In this document: in pieces, positions 17,259 to 26,001 of the stretch
How the letters are laid out: every line of letters begins with the position of its first letter
Numbering within the stretch: position 1 is the first letter of the stretch
NCBI RefSeq assembly: GCF_023016805.1
Contig: NZ_JALKCH010000002.1
Span: 248,001-312,000, forward strand
Source: Ancylobacter crimeensis
GTDB taxonomy: Bacteria > Pseudomonadota > Alphaproteobacteria > Rhizobiales > Xanthobacteraceae
Length of the DNA: 64,000 nt
Direction: 5' to 3'
Notes under the pieces: generated by a model
What the model saw: the letters and a program-made list of their open reading frames with translations, nothing else
The model's database searches: none
What the model was told of the DNA's origin: nothing
Position numbers and translations under genes: made by a program

Positions 17259-19016
17259 ATGCCGCTGGAGGGGGGCTTCGCGTGTGGTCTTGACGCCGGA
17301 CCTGCACGGACGCGCGAGCGCCTTTTCCGGCGCTTTCCGGGCACCGCCCATCCCGTGCGCGGCGCCTTCCTTGCCGCGAGCATCTGCCTCGCCACTGTTT
17401 CCGGTTTCGTCGCCGCTTCGCCGTCGCAAGCGCAGGAGGAGGCGCGCGTGGTCAAGCGCCTTCCACAAGGGGAAGGCGGGAATTCGGTCGGCGTGGTGCC
17501 GGGACGCGAGGACATCGAGGCGGTCGGCCCCTCCGCGATCTATGCCGACGACAAGGGCGGCGTCTATCTGCTCGACCAGGTCAATGGCCGCATCCTCTCC
17601 ATGAATGTCGACAACCCGTCGGCACCGCCGGAGACGCTTCACCTACCGCCCGGCCTGGAGCCCACCGACATGGTGGCGATGAAAGACATGCTCTATGTGT
17701 GGGACGGAAAGGTTCACGCCCTGCAAGGCGGCGCCACGGACAATCCTGCCGCCGTGGGCCCGGCGCCGGGCACCTCTTCCACGCTTGAGGCACGTTCGAT
17801 ATCGGATCCCGACGATCTCACCCGCTCGGCCTTCGCGCAGATGGGTTCGCAGACCCCGTCCAGCGACGAGGAGGTGATCGGTGCGGTCGGCCGCAGCCTG
17901 ACGCCGCAGGATTTCGAGGCCCCGATCAAGCAGACCGTAGCCTCGCGCACGCTGGGGCAGGTCTCGGTCGTCGTTCTGCCGGGCAGGAACGGCAAGAGCG
18001 CCGTCGTCGAGGCCCGCCCGCTGAAGGATCCGCTGAGCCTTTACCGCTTCGAGGTCAATGTCAGCGACCGGCTCGGCTCGCTGGAGGTTCTGGACATCGA
18101 CACGTCGGGCAACACCTTCGTGTTTACCGAGAATATTCCTCCCAAACCGGGTGCGCGCGCCTCGATCTTCGTTGCCCGCTATACGAGGGCCGGCCGGCTC
18201 GATCGCATCTACGACCTGCCCATCACCGCGGACCAGATCGGCTCGCGCCGCTTCGTCACCATCTCCGCCGGCGGCAAGGTGCTGTTCCTGAAATCGGATG
18301 CGACCGGGGTGAGCATCGTCGAGCTCGCCTCCCGCAGGGCGAAGCGGCAGTTGCTCGATCCTCCGCCGCTGAAGGTGGCGGGCTCGGCCATGGAATACGC
18401 CGATCCGGGCATCATCACCGCGGTGCGACCCAATTCGCGCCTCGGCGTGATCCAGATGGGGCTCGGCTTCGAGGGTTTGAAATGGCAGGTATCGCCGCAG
18501 AGCTACGGCAAGGATCCGGACATGCGCTGCACCGGCTTCGACGGACGGGTGAGGCGACCGGGCTATCTGGACGGCCAGGTCGGCCAGGAGGTCCGGGGCG
18601 TGCCCTATTGCTGGGGGTGCTTCGGAACGCTGATCCAGTTCAAGCGCAAGGTCGACGCCGGGGCGCTCGCCGGCAACTGGTGTACGCGCGATGATCCGCG
18701 CACGGATGTGGTGGGCGTCGACTGCTCGTCCTTCGTCAGCGCCACCTGGGGCCTGTCGCGACATTATACGACCGCGGAAATCCCGCGCATCACCAAGCCG
18801 CTCGATAATCCGTGGGACCTCAAGCCGGGCGATGCCCTCAACAAGGCCGGCTCCCATGTCATGCTGTTCGTGAAGTTCACGCCCGATCGCAAGGTCGAGG
18901 TTCTCGAGGCGTCGACCGGAGGATGCAACGGCCGGGTCTGCCGCAATGTCTATCCGCTGTCGGTGCTGCTGGCGCGGGGCTATCAGCCTGTCCGCTATCC
19001 GCTGCTGACCGATTGA
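17259..19016 (+). CDS. Secreted NlpC/P60-like cysteine peptidase with an N-terminal propeller-like region
   Basis: The 585-residue product has a signal segment (about residues 35-58, ending SQAQ). A long beta-rich region of repeated strands follows (about 65-420), perhaps a beta-propeller. The C-terminal domain looks like NlpC/P60: a candidate nucleophile in VDCSSF (Cys489) and a candidate His in GSHVML (His533). Such domains cut peptidoglycan stem peptides. Extra Cys pairs (YCWGC; GGCNGRVC) suggest disulfides in the periplasm. ATG 17259 follows AGAGGA. The caspase-like gene follows by 127 bp. Confidence 0.75.
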   Translation: MPLEGGFACGLDAGPARTRERLFRRFPGTAHPVRGAFLAASICLATVSGFVAASPSQAQEEARVVKRLPQGEGGNSVGVVPGREDIEAVGPSAIYADDKGGVYLLDQVNGRILSMNVDNPSAPPETLHLPPGLEPTDMVAMKDMLYVWDGKVHALQGGATDNPAAVGPAPGTSSTLEARSISDPDDLTRSAFAQMGSQTPSSDEEVIGAVGRSLTPQDFEAPIKQTVASRTLGQVSVVVLPGRNGKSAVVEARPLKDPLSLYRFEVNVSDRLGSLEVLDIDTSGNTFVFTENIPPKPGARASIFVARYTRAGRLDRIYDLPITADQIGSRRFVTISAGGKVLFLKSDATGVSIVELASRRAKRQLLDPPPLKVAGSAMEYADPGIITAVRPNSRLGVIQMGLGFEGLKWQVSPQSYGKDPDMRCTGFDGRVRRPGYLDGQVGQEVRGVPYCWGCFGTLIQFKRKVDAGALAGNWCTRDDPRTDVVGVDCSSFVSATWGLSRHYTTAEIPRITKPLDNPWDLKPGDALNKAGSHVMLFVKFTPDRKVEVLEASTGGCNGRVCRNVYPLSVLLARGYQPVRYPLLTD

Positions 19017-19143
19017 TGTGGGGATCGTGTGCCATGGCGCCACGCCGACAGGCCCCACGCTGCGCGGGCGCTTCGTCGCCGCTTGGTGTATCCTCACTCA
19101 CGGTAACCGATGGTCCCGGCGCGTTCGTCCGGTGCGCGGAGCG

Positions 19144-22100
19144 ATGTCTGCATCGATGAGTGGCTGGAAAGCATGGCTGGCGGCGATTGCAGGCGCTTTC
19201 GCGCTGCTTGCCGCTTCCATGTCCGCCGCCAGCGCCGAGCGCCGGGTGGCGCTGGTCATCGGCAATGCCTCCTACCAGAAAGTGGTCGCGCTCACCAATC
19301 CGAAGAACGACGCCGCCGACATGGCGACCACGCTGCGCGACCTCGGCTTCGAGGTCATGCTCCGCGAGAACGTGAAGCGGGATGAACTGCCCAACCTGCT
19401 CAAGGAGTTTTCCCGCCTCGTCAACGGCGCCGACGCTGCGCTGGTCTATTATGCCGGCCATGCGCTGGCCTATCGCGGCGCCTATTATCTGGTTCCGATC
19501 GATTCCGGCCTCGAGGATGAGGATGCCGTCAAATACGACATGCTGCCAGTCGAGGACTTTCAGGAGGTCCTCGACAAGGTCAAAGGCGTCCGTATCCTCA
19601 TCTTCGATGCCTGTCGCAACGACCCCTTCCGTGATCCGGGTGCCGACGGCAACAGCCGGGCCGATGCTGCGCCGGCGCGACCGGGCAGCGTGACGGTCTA
19701 CGCCACTGCACCTTTCGAGGTGGCCGAAGACGGCAAGGAACGCAACAGTCCCTTCACCCGGGCCCTGCTGCGCCGGCTGCGCGAGCCCGACCTCGACCTG
19801 CCGCTCGTGCTGCGGCGAGTGGCGCTCGATGTCAGCACCCAGACCGGCGGGCGGCAGGTGCCGGATATCCAGATGTCGCTTCGCGAGCGCTACGTGCTCA
19901 ACCGTGCGGAGACGGATTCCAGCCATTGGGCACGCATCCGTTATTCGAGCGACCCGCGCGACTTCGAGGATTTTCTCTCCCGCTTCCCCTCTTCCGCCTA
20001 TGCACCCGAAGCCCTGTATCGCAAGCAGGTGATCGAACGGGCCGCGACCTTTCTGGCGCGCCGCCGCGACGAGATCTGTACGCGCGAGGCGGGCCAGATC
20101 GACACGCTTGTCGCCGCCCGCCGGGGCAATGAACTGACCGCCTTGCAGGACCGGGTCCAATGTCCGCAGAGCGCGGGGCGCATCTCCGCCGGGCTGGCAT
20201 CGATCACGCAGGCGATCGCGCGGGAAAAAGCGGTGTGCGACCGCGAAGCCGGTGACGTCGCCACATTCGGCCAGGCTGGCCGCTCCGAGGATCTGCGCCG
20301 GCTTCGTGCCGCCGCGACGTGCCCACAGACGGCGGCGCGCGTCGACGAGGCGCTGGACGACATCGCCCGGCGCGAGGAAGCCGAGCGCGCCCGCCGTGCG
20401 GAGGAAAGCGAACGCCAGATCCGGGAGGCTGCCTGTCTCACCGAGGCCGACAGCATACCCGCCATCGCCTCCTCGCGCGGGGAGGCGGGCCTCAACGAGC
20501 TCAAGGCGAAGTCGGCCTGCCCGCAGAACGGCCCGGTAATCGCCGACGCCCTCGCGGCGCTTGCCGCACAGAAGCAGGCGGCGGCGAAGGCATGCCGGGA
20601 CGAGGCGAACGGCATACCCGCCATCGCCTCCTCGCGCGGGGAGGCAGGCCTCAATGAGCTGAAGGCGAAATCGGCTTGTCCGCAGAACGGCCCGGTAATC
20701 GCCGACGCCCTCGCGACGCTCGCCGCACAGAAGCAGGCGGCGGCGAAGGCATGCCGGGACGAGGCGAACGGCATACCCGCCATCGTCTCCTCGCGCGGGG
20801 AGGCGGGCCTCAACGAGCTGAAGTCGAAGTCGGCCTGTCCGCAGAACGCTCCTGCGATCGCTGACGCCCTCGCGGCGCTTGCCGCGCAGAAGCAGGCGGC
20901 GGCGAAGGCATGTCGGGACGAGGCGAACGGCATACCCGCCATCGCCTCCTCGCGCGGCGAGGCGGGCCTCAACGAGCTGAAGTCGAAGTCGGCCTGTCCG
21001 CAGAACGGCCCGGTAATCGCCGACGCCCTCGCGGCGCTTGCCGCACAGAAGCAGGCGGCGGCGAAGGCATGCCGGGACGAGGCGAACGGCATACCCGCCA
21101 TCGCCTCCTCGCGCGGCGAGGCGGGCCTCAACGAGCTGAAGGTGAAGTCGGCCTGTCCGCAGAATGGCCCTGCGATCGCCGCTGCCCTTGCCGCGTTGAC
21201 GGCGCAGAAGCAGGCGGCGGAATCCGCCTGCCGCGACGAGGCTGCGAGCATCGCAGGCATCGCGACCGTCCAGGGCGAGGCCGGGCTCGATGCGCTGAAG
21301 GCACAGTCCGCATGCCCGCAGAACGCACCGGCCATCGCCGCCGCCCGTGCGGCCGTCACCGCGCGTAAGCAGCAGGAGGCCGAGAAGGCCGACAAAGCCT
21401 GTCGCGACGAAGCGGACGGAATGGCCGGCGTCGCCGCCACGCAGGGCGCGTCCGGCCTGGAGAATCTCAAGAGGTCGTCCATTTGTCCGCAGAACGCGGG
21501 CGCGATCACAGCCCTGCTTGCCACCTGCGCGAACGAGACCACCCGCATTGGCAGCCTCGTCAAAGCCGACGATGCCGATGGCCTTGCGAGCCTGCGTGGA
21601 ACCGCGCGCTGTGCCGAGACGGCGAGCCGAATCGATGCGGCATTGATGGCACGCGAGCAGCGTATTTCTGAACGGCGGGCTGCGGAGCAGCGGGCGGCCG
21701 AACAGGCCTGTCGCACCGAGACAGCGAGGGTGGAGGCTCTCGGTGCCTCCGGCGAAGAGGCGTCGCTGACGTCCATGCGCCCCGGCGCGGCGTGCCCCGA
21801 GAGCCTTGCCCGGATCGATAGCTGGCTGGCCGTCTTCGAGGACAAGCGCCGCCAGGCTGCCGCCGAGCGCCAGGCTGCCGCCGAGCGCCAGGCTGCCGCC
21901 GAGCGCCAGGCTGCCGCCGAGCGCCAGGCTGCCGCCGAGCGCCAGGCTGCCGCCGAGCGTCAGGCTGCTTGCACGGCTGAAGCCGCGACGATCGCGGGCC
22001 TCAAGCAGGCGGGCGATGCAGCAGGCCTCGATGCTCTTGCCGAGACGTCCACCTGTCCGGACAATGCCCGGCTGGCCAGCGCTGCCAGCGTGGCGGTAAA

Positions 22101-22824
22101 AAAGGCGCGTGACGACGCCTGCCGTGCCGCCGAGGCGGATTACCGAGCGATCGATGCTTCGGATCCCGCCGCGCTCGAGGCATTCGCCAGCGCGGATCGA
22201 GGTTGCCCGCCGATCAGTGAACGGGCCGAGGCAGCCGCCGCGTCGGCGCGCGCGCAGCAGCGCGTCGCGGCGCTTGTCACGCCGGCGGCACCCGATGCAG
22301 TTGACCGGCCCGAGCCTTCCCCCGCCGCCGTCGCGCCGGCAATGAACACGGCCGAGCAGGTTCAGCGGGCCCAGAAGGCCCTCGCCGGCGTTGGCTGCTA
22401 CAGCGGTGCCGCTGACGGCAAGATGGGCGCCGGCACCCGGCGGGCGCTGGAGAAATATTTCCGCGTGGCCAAGCCCGGCACCGATGTGCCGGACGATATC
22501 GACGAGAACCTTTTGCTGCAGCTCGAGCAGAGCGGTACCGACCGGGTGTGCCCATTGGAGTGCGGTGCCGGCAAGGTGGCAAAGGGAGATGCCTGCGTTG
22601 CGGCAGTCGAGCCTGCCGCCAAGCCGGAAAAACCGGAAAAGCCGGCTGCCGGCAGGCCAGCGGCGAAACCAAAGCCCGAGAAGACTGCGAAGCCTTCTCC
22701 CGTCGAGGCCAGCCGTTCCGCCAAACCGGCCACAGCTCAGGCGGAGCCGGTCCAGCGACGGCAGGAGCCGGCCAAACCGGCACCGGCGTTTGACCTGCGC
22801 ACCAGGGTCATTCCCATCCAATGA
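19144..22824 (+). CDS. Secreted caspase-like (C14) protein with 13 cysteine-paired repeats
   Basis: The 1226-residue product starts with a signal peptide (residues 1-31). A caspase-fold domain follows with an intact dyad: His106 in YYAGHA and Cys157 in FDACRND. From about residue 310 come thirteen units with a Cys near the start and a second about 28 residues later, usually in a CPQ motif. Then there is an (ERQAAA)n helix, a peptidoglycan-binding-like segment (about 1065-1130) and a Lys/Pro-rich tail. The frame is open 42 codons upstream, but ATG 19144 places the signal peptide correctly. Substrate unknown. Confidence 0.88.
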   Translation: MSASMSGWKAWLAAIAGAFALLAASMSAASAERRVALVIGNASYQKVVALTNPKNDAADMATTLRDLGFEVMLRENVKRDELPNLLKEFSRLVNGADAALVYYAGHALAYRGAYYLVPIDSGLEDEDAVKYDMLPVEDFQEVLDKVKGVRILIFDACRNDPFRDPGADGNSRADAAPARPGSVTVYATAPFEVAEDGKERNSPFTRALLRRLREPDLDLPLVLRRVALDVSTQTGGRQVPDIQMSLRERYVLNRAETDSSHWARIRYSSDPRDFEDFLSRFPSSAYAPEALYRKQVIERAATFLARRRDEICTREAGQIDTLVAARRGNELTALQDRVQCPQSAGRISAGLASITQAIAREKAVCDREAGDVATFGQAGRSEDLRRLRAAATCPQTAARVDEALDDIARREEAERARRAEESERQIREAACLTEADSIPAIASSRGEAGLNELKAKSACPQNGPVIADALAALAAQKQAAAKACRDEANGIPAIASSRGEAGLNELKAKSACPQNGPVIADALATLAAQKQAAAKACRDEANGIPAIVSSRGEAGLNELKSKSACPQNAPAIADALAALAAQKQAAAKACRDEANGIPAIASSRGEAGLNELKSKSACPQNGPVIADALAALAAQKQAAAKACRDEANGIPAIASSRGEAGLNELKVKSACPQNGPAIAAALAALTAQKQAAESACRDEAASIAGIATVQGEAGLDALKAQSACPQNAPAIAAARAAVTARKQQEAEKADKACRDEADGMAGVAATQGASGLENLKRSSICPQNAGAITALLATCANETTRIGSLVKADDADGLASLRGTARCAETASRIDAALMAREQRISERRAAEQRAAEQACRTETARVEALGASGEEASLTSMRPGAACPESLARIDSWLAVFEDKRRQAAAERQAAAERQAAAERQAAAERQAAAERQAAAERQAACTAEAATIAGLKQAGDAAGLDALAETSTCPDNARLASAASVAVKKARDDACRAAEADYRAIDASDPAALEAFASADRGCPPISERAEAAAASARAQQRVAALVTPAAPDAVDRPEPSPAAVAPAMNTAEQVQRAQKALAGVGCYSGAADGKMGAGTRRALEKYFRVAKPGTDVPDDIDENLLLQLEQSGTDRVCPLECGAGKVAKGDACVAAVEPAAKPEKPEKPAAGRPAAKPKPEKTAKPSPVEASRSAKPATAQAEPVQRRQEPAKPAPAFDLRTRVIPIQ
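20431..21225 (+). repeat. Five tandem 159-bp repeats inside the caspase-like gene
   Basis: Units start at 20431, 20590, 20749, 20908 and 21067, exactly 159 bp (53 codons) apart, and differ at few positions. Each encodes a predicted helical hairpin with two cysteines. Diverged copies of the same unit continue on both sides. The near identity points to recent duplication or ongoing gene conversion. Confidence 0.95.
21850..21957 (+). repeat. Six perfect 18-bp repeats encoding RQAAAE
   Basis: The unit CGCCAGGCTGCCGCCGAG is repeated head to tail six times, followed by a truncated seventh. It encodes an Ala/Glu/Arg helix between repeat unit 11 and unit 12 of the caspase-like protein. Perfect in-frame short repeats are prone to slippage, which would change spacer length without a frameshift. 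Confidence 0.95.
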
Positions 22825-23111
22825 GAACGTGGCGTGACGGCACCCTCATGCCGGCGCACCGGTACGGTGTCCTGCGCAGCCGCAACCGTTTCGTCTTCGT
22901 ATCCGTGTCTTCGAAATTCCCCTTCGCCGCAGCTCGCGGACAATTGAAGCGCCGCTGCGTCCGGGCTAGCGTCCGCAGTGGCGTGTTTTGCACGGCAGGA
23001 TTGCGCATCGGCCTGCCGACCTCGTCGAGCGTATGAGCGTCGCCCCGGGCCGGGCCGGTGGTGGCGCCGGACCACGCGTGCCGGCACCGCTTTCTTCTTT
23101 CAGGGTGCATC

Positions 23112-23891
23112 ATGAACAGGACGTCATTTGTCTTCGAAACGGGCGCCACGACCCATGAGGGCAAGGTGCGCGAAGTAAATGAAGATAATTATCTGGTGCG
23201 GTCCGGCATCGGGATGTGGGCCGTCGCCGACGGCATGGGCGGCCACCATGCCGGCCGGCTGGCGAGCACGGCGGTCATCAATACGCTCGCGACCGTGGCC
23301 GAGTACGAATCCGCTTCCGGCTTTCTCACCGAGTGCGCCCATGCGCTGGAGGCAGCCAATGCTCATCTGCGTGAAGCTGCGCGCAGCATGAGTCTCGACA
23401 TGATCGGGTCGACTGTCGTGCTGCTGCTGGTGCGCGGCAGTTCTTATGCCTGCGTGTGGTCCGGCGACAGCAGGATGTACCGGATACGTGATGGCGTCAT
23501 CGCTCAACTGACCCGGGATCATTCGGAAGTCGAGGACCTGATCACCCAGGGCGTGCTGTCTCGTGAGGAAGCCAGGCACTGGCCCCGCCGCAACATCATC
23601 ACCCGCGCCATCGGCGCCGGTGAGCAGGTCGAGCTGGAGATCGTGAACGGCGAGGTCGAGGCCGGCGACGTGTTCCTGTTGTGCAGCGACGGCCTCACCG
23701 GCCATCTCGACGATGTGGAGATCGCAAGCCGGATGATGGGCGACGATCCGCAGAAGATGGCCGACTCTCTCGTCGAGGCGACGCTGGAACGCGGTGCCAG
23801 CGATAATGTCACGGTGGTGGTGGTGCGGTGCGCGCCCCGCGAGCCGACCGTTACGGATGTCGCCGGCTCGCCGAACTGGACGGCGGGCTAA
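23112..23891 (+). CDS. PP2C-family Ser/Thr phosphatase (PppA-like)
   Basis: The 259-residue product has all PPM metal-binding motifs: NEDN near residue 24, VADGMGGH near 39-46, SGDSR, LLCSDGLTGHL and a final SDNVTVVVV. This class removes phosphate from Ser/Thr. Next to a T6SS and directly before a kinase gene it matches the PppA/PpkA pair that reverses and applies T6SS-activating phosphorylation in Pseudomonas. ATG 23112 follows CAGGGTG. The kinase begins four bases after its stop. The 287-bp gap upstream shows no clear promoter. Confidence 0.93.
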   Translation: MNRTSFVFETGATTHEGKVREVNEDNYLVRSGIGMWAVADGMGGHHAGRLASTAVINTLATVAEYESASGFLTECAHALEAANAHLREAARSMSLDMIGSTVVLLLVRGSSYACVWSGDSRMYRIRDGVIAQLTRDHSEVEDLITQGVLSREEARHWPRRNIITRAIGAGEQVELEIVNGEVEAGDVFLLCSDGLTGHLDDVEIASRMMGDDPQKMADSLVEATLERGASDNVTVVVVRCAPREPTVTDVAGSPNWTAG

Positions 23892-23895
23892 TGTG

Positions 23896-25956
23896 ATGGC
23901 ATCGCACCCGCCATCCGGCTCCTCCGGGACCTGGCTTCCACCGGGAACCCGGCTCAACGATCTCTACGAGATCGAGGAAGGCATCGCCGCCGGCGGCATG
24001 GGTGAGATCTATCGTGGCCGCGCGATCCATACCGGGGAGGCGGTGGCGATCAAGACCATCCGGTCCGACATCGCCGAGACCGACATCGCGCTCGCCATGT
24101 TCCGGCGTGAGGCGGCAGCGCTGTCCACCCTCTACCATGAGGCTATCGTTCGCTATTACGTGTTCTCGGTCGATCCGGTGCTGCAGCGACCTTACCTCGC
24201 CATGGAATATGTGTCGGGGCCTTCGCTGTCGGCGATGATCAAGGATGGTCCGCTCGACTACGAGTCGGTGCGGGTGTTCGGCATGCGGGTGGCCGATGGC
24301 CTGCACGCCGCGCATCGGCGCGGCATCTTCCACCGCGACATCTCGCCGGACAATTTCATCGTTCCGGAAGCCGACGTCGCCCAGACGAAGATCATCGATT
24401 TCGGCATCGCCCGGCAGACGCAGGCCTCGCACGGCACGGTGGTGGGCGACGGCTTCGCCGGCAAGTACAATTACGTCTCGCCTGAGCAACTCGGCATGGC
24501 CGGTGGCGACGTGACGGCGGCGTCCGACATCTACAGCCTCGGCCTCGTCTTTGCGGAGGCGGTGGCGGGTTGCGCCATCAACATGCGGGGCAATCCGGTC
24601 GAGCAGATCGAGAAGCGTCGCGTCGTTCCCGATCTGTCGCATATCGACCCCCGGCTTCAGCCGCTGCTGGAGATGATGCTGCAACCTGATCCGCGGGATC
24701 GGCCGGGTTCGATGACCGAGGTCGCGGCCTGGTTGCGACGCGGCGGTACCCGTGCGCCCGTGCATGGCAGCTTCGAAGACGACCACGAGCCGACAGTGAT
24801 TTCCTCGGCCGCGCTGCCGCGCGAACGCTCGGCCGGCGAGCCGTCTTTCGCGCCGGGCCGCGAGACCGGCACCGGCAGGCGTATGGCGACCGGCACGGAC
24901 GCGGGGCGGCCGACGACGGGGCGCGCGCCGACCGATCGCCCGATGCAGGGCGGCTTCTCCGCCCGGGAGACGTCGGCCTCAATGCCGGTCTCCGGGCGGG
25001 CGACGTTCTCCGCCCAGCGGGACGCCGCGCAGGACGGGGCTTTCGAGGAGCAGAGCCGCGGGCGCGGCCGTTTGCTGGCGCTTCCGCTCGCGGCGGCGGC
25101 TCTGCTGCTCCTGCTCGCGGGCGGCGGTGCCTACTGGATGCTGGCTGGCGGCAAGGTGGTGCAGACTGCCAGCACGGACACCGCCGATACCACCAGACCC
25201 TCGGCGACACCCTCGGCGACGCCGTCGATAGCCGGCATCCCCAAGCAGCCTGCTTCCAATCCTGCGAAGCCGCCGCCCATGGGAAGCGCGGCGCCGCCGA
25301 GGCCGGGGTCGGATGCGATGGCGGCGGTAAAGGACGTGCCGGCGGCGGCGTTGGGCCGCTATCTCGCCGATTATGGTGCGGGGCCCTGTGTCTTCATCAG
25401 TCCGCTGGTGATCGCCGACAATCGCGCGACCGCCGAAGGCTATGGCCGTGCGCAGACCGACTTCGACCAGCTCGACAGCGACTTTCGTGCTGCCAACGGC
25501 TTCGATCCCGATATTCTGCTGCGTCAGGTGGACCCGGCGCAGTGCCCGATGGTCGAGCTGCTGCAGAAGACCCGTACCGATGGCGCCGCGCGCCCGCGCC
25601 TCGAACTTGCGTCCCACGAGGTGAAGCCGGGCGATATGCTGCTCGGTGAGGCGGCGACGGTGGCCTCTTCCTATGTCGCCGTCGTTTTCATCCTGCGTGA
25701 CGGCACCACCCGCGTTGTGATGGGGGCAACGCGGCAGGCCGGTGATCCGCTCGCCTTCGCCGTGCCGCTCGAGGCCAAGGCCGCCGTGGATTCGCCGGTG
25801 ATCGTCGCGGCCATCGCCGCGCCGCGGCCGCTCGACGTGCTGAAGCAGGATCTTGCCTTGCCCGCGGGCGCCTTCGCCGAGCGGCTGCTCGGCCAGGCCT
25901 CCGATGCCGGCGTCCGTCTCGCGACCACGGCGCGCTATGCCCAGATCGCCCCCTGA
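23896..25956 (+). CDS. Membrane Ser/Thr protein kinase (PpkA-like)
   Basis: The 686-residue product has a cytoplasmic Hanks-type kinase domain (about residues 22-285): Gly loop GIAAGGMGEIY, Lys53, HRDISPDN with Asp148, and DFG at 168-170. A disordered linker, one transmembrane helix (about 393-418, LALPLAAAALLLLLAGGG) and a periplasmic C-terminal domain with a few cysteines follow. This is the layout of T6SS PpkA-type kinases, which sense the envelope and phosphorylate a cytoplasmic target, but no forkhead-associated partner is present here. GTG 23893 is an alternative start. Confidence 0.92.
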   Translation: MASHPPSGSSGTWLPPGTRLNDLYEIEEGIAAGGMGEIYRGRAIHTGEAVAIKTIRSDIAETDIALAMFRREAAALSTLYHEAIVRYYVFSVDPVLQRPYLAMEYVSGPSLSAMIKDGPLDYESVRVFGMRVADGLHAAHRRGIFHRDISPDNFIVPEADVAQTKIIDFGIARQTQASHGTVVGDGFAGKYNYVSPEQLGMAGGDVTAASDIYSLGLVFAEAVAGCAINMRGNPVEQIEKRRVVPDLSHIDPRLQPLLEMMLQPDPRDRPGSMTEVAAWLRRGGTRAPVHGSFEDDHEPTVISSAALPRERSAGEPSFAPGRETGTGRRMATGTDAGRPTTGRAPTDRPMQGGFSARETSASMPVSGRATFSAQRDAAQDGAFEEQSRGRGRLLALPLAAAALLLLLAGGGAYWMLAGGKVVQTASTDTADTTRPSATPSATPSIAGIPKQPASNPAKPPPMGSAAPPRPGSDAMAAVKDVPAAALGRYLADYGAGPCVFISPLVIADNRATAEGYGRAQTDFDQLDSDFRAANGFDPDILLRQVDPAQCPMVELLQKTRTDGAARPRLELASHEVKPGDMLLGEAATVASSYVAVVFILRDGTTRVVMGATRQAGDPLAFAVPLEAKAAVDSPVIVAAIAAPRPLDVLKQDLALPAGAFAERLLGQASDAGVRLATTARYAQIAP

Positions 25957-26001
25957 TCGCCGCGCTCCTGACATCGGGCGCCGGCTTCGCGGCAGCGCCC
26001 C

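Noticed and set aside
20431-21225. Regular repeats that could suggest a CRISPR array
   Set aside because: Units are adjacent 159-bp coding repeats with no spacers and keep one reading frame.
18877-22821. Long open frame on the minus strand (over 1300 codons)
   Set aside because: It mirrors the plus-strand caspase-like gene, whose domains, signal peptide and ribosome site are clear. Long antisense frames are common in GC-rich repeats.
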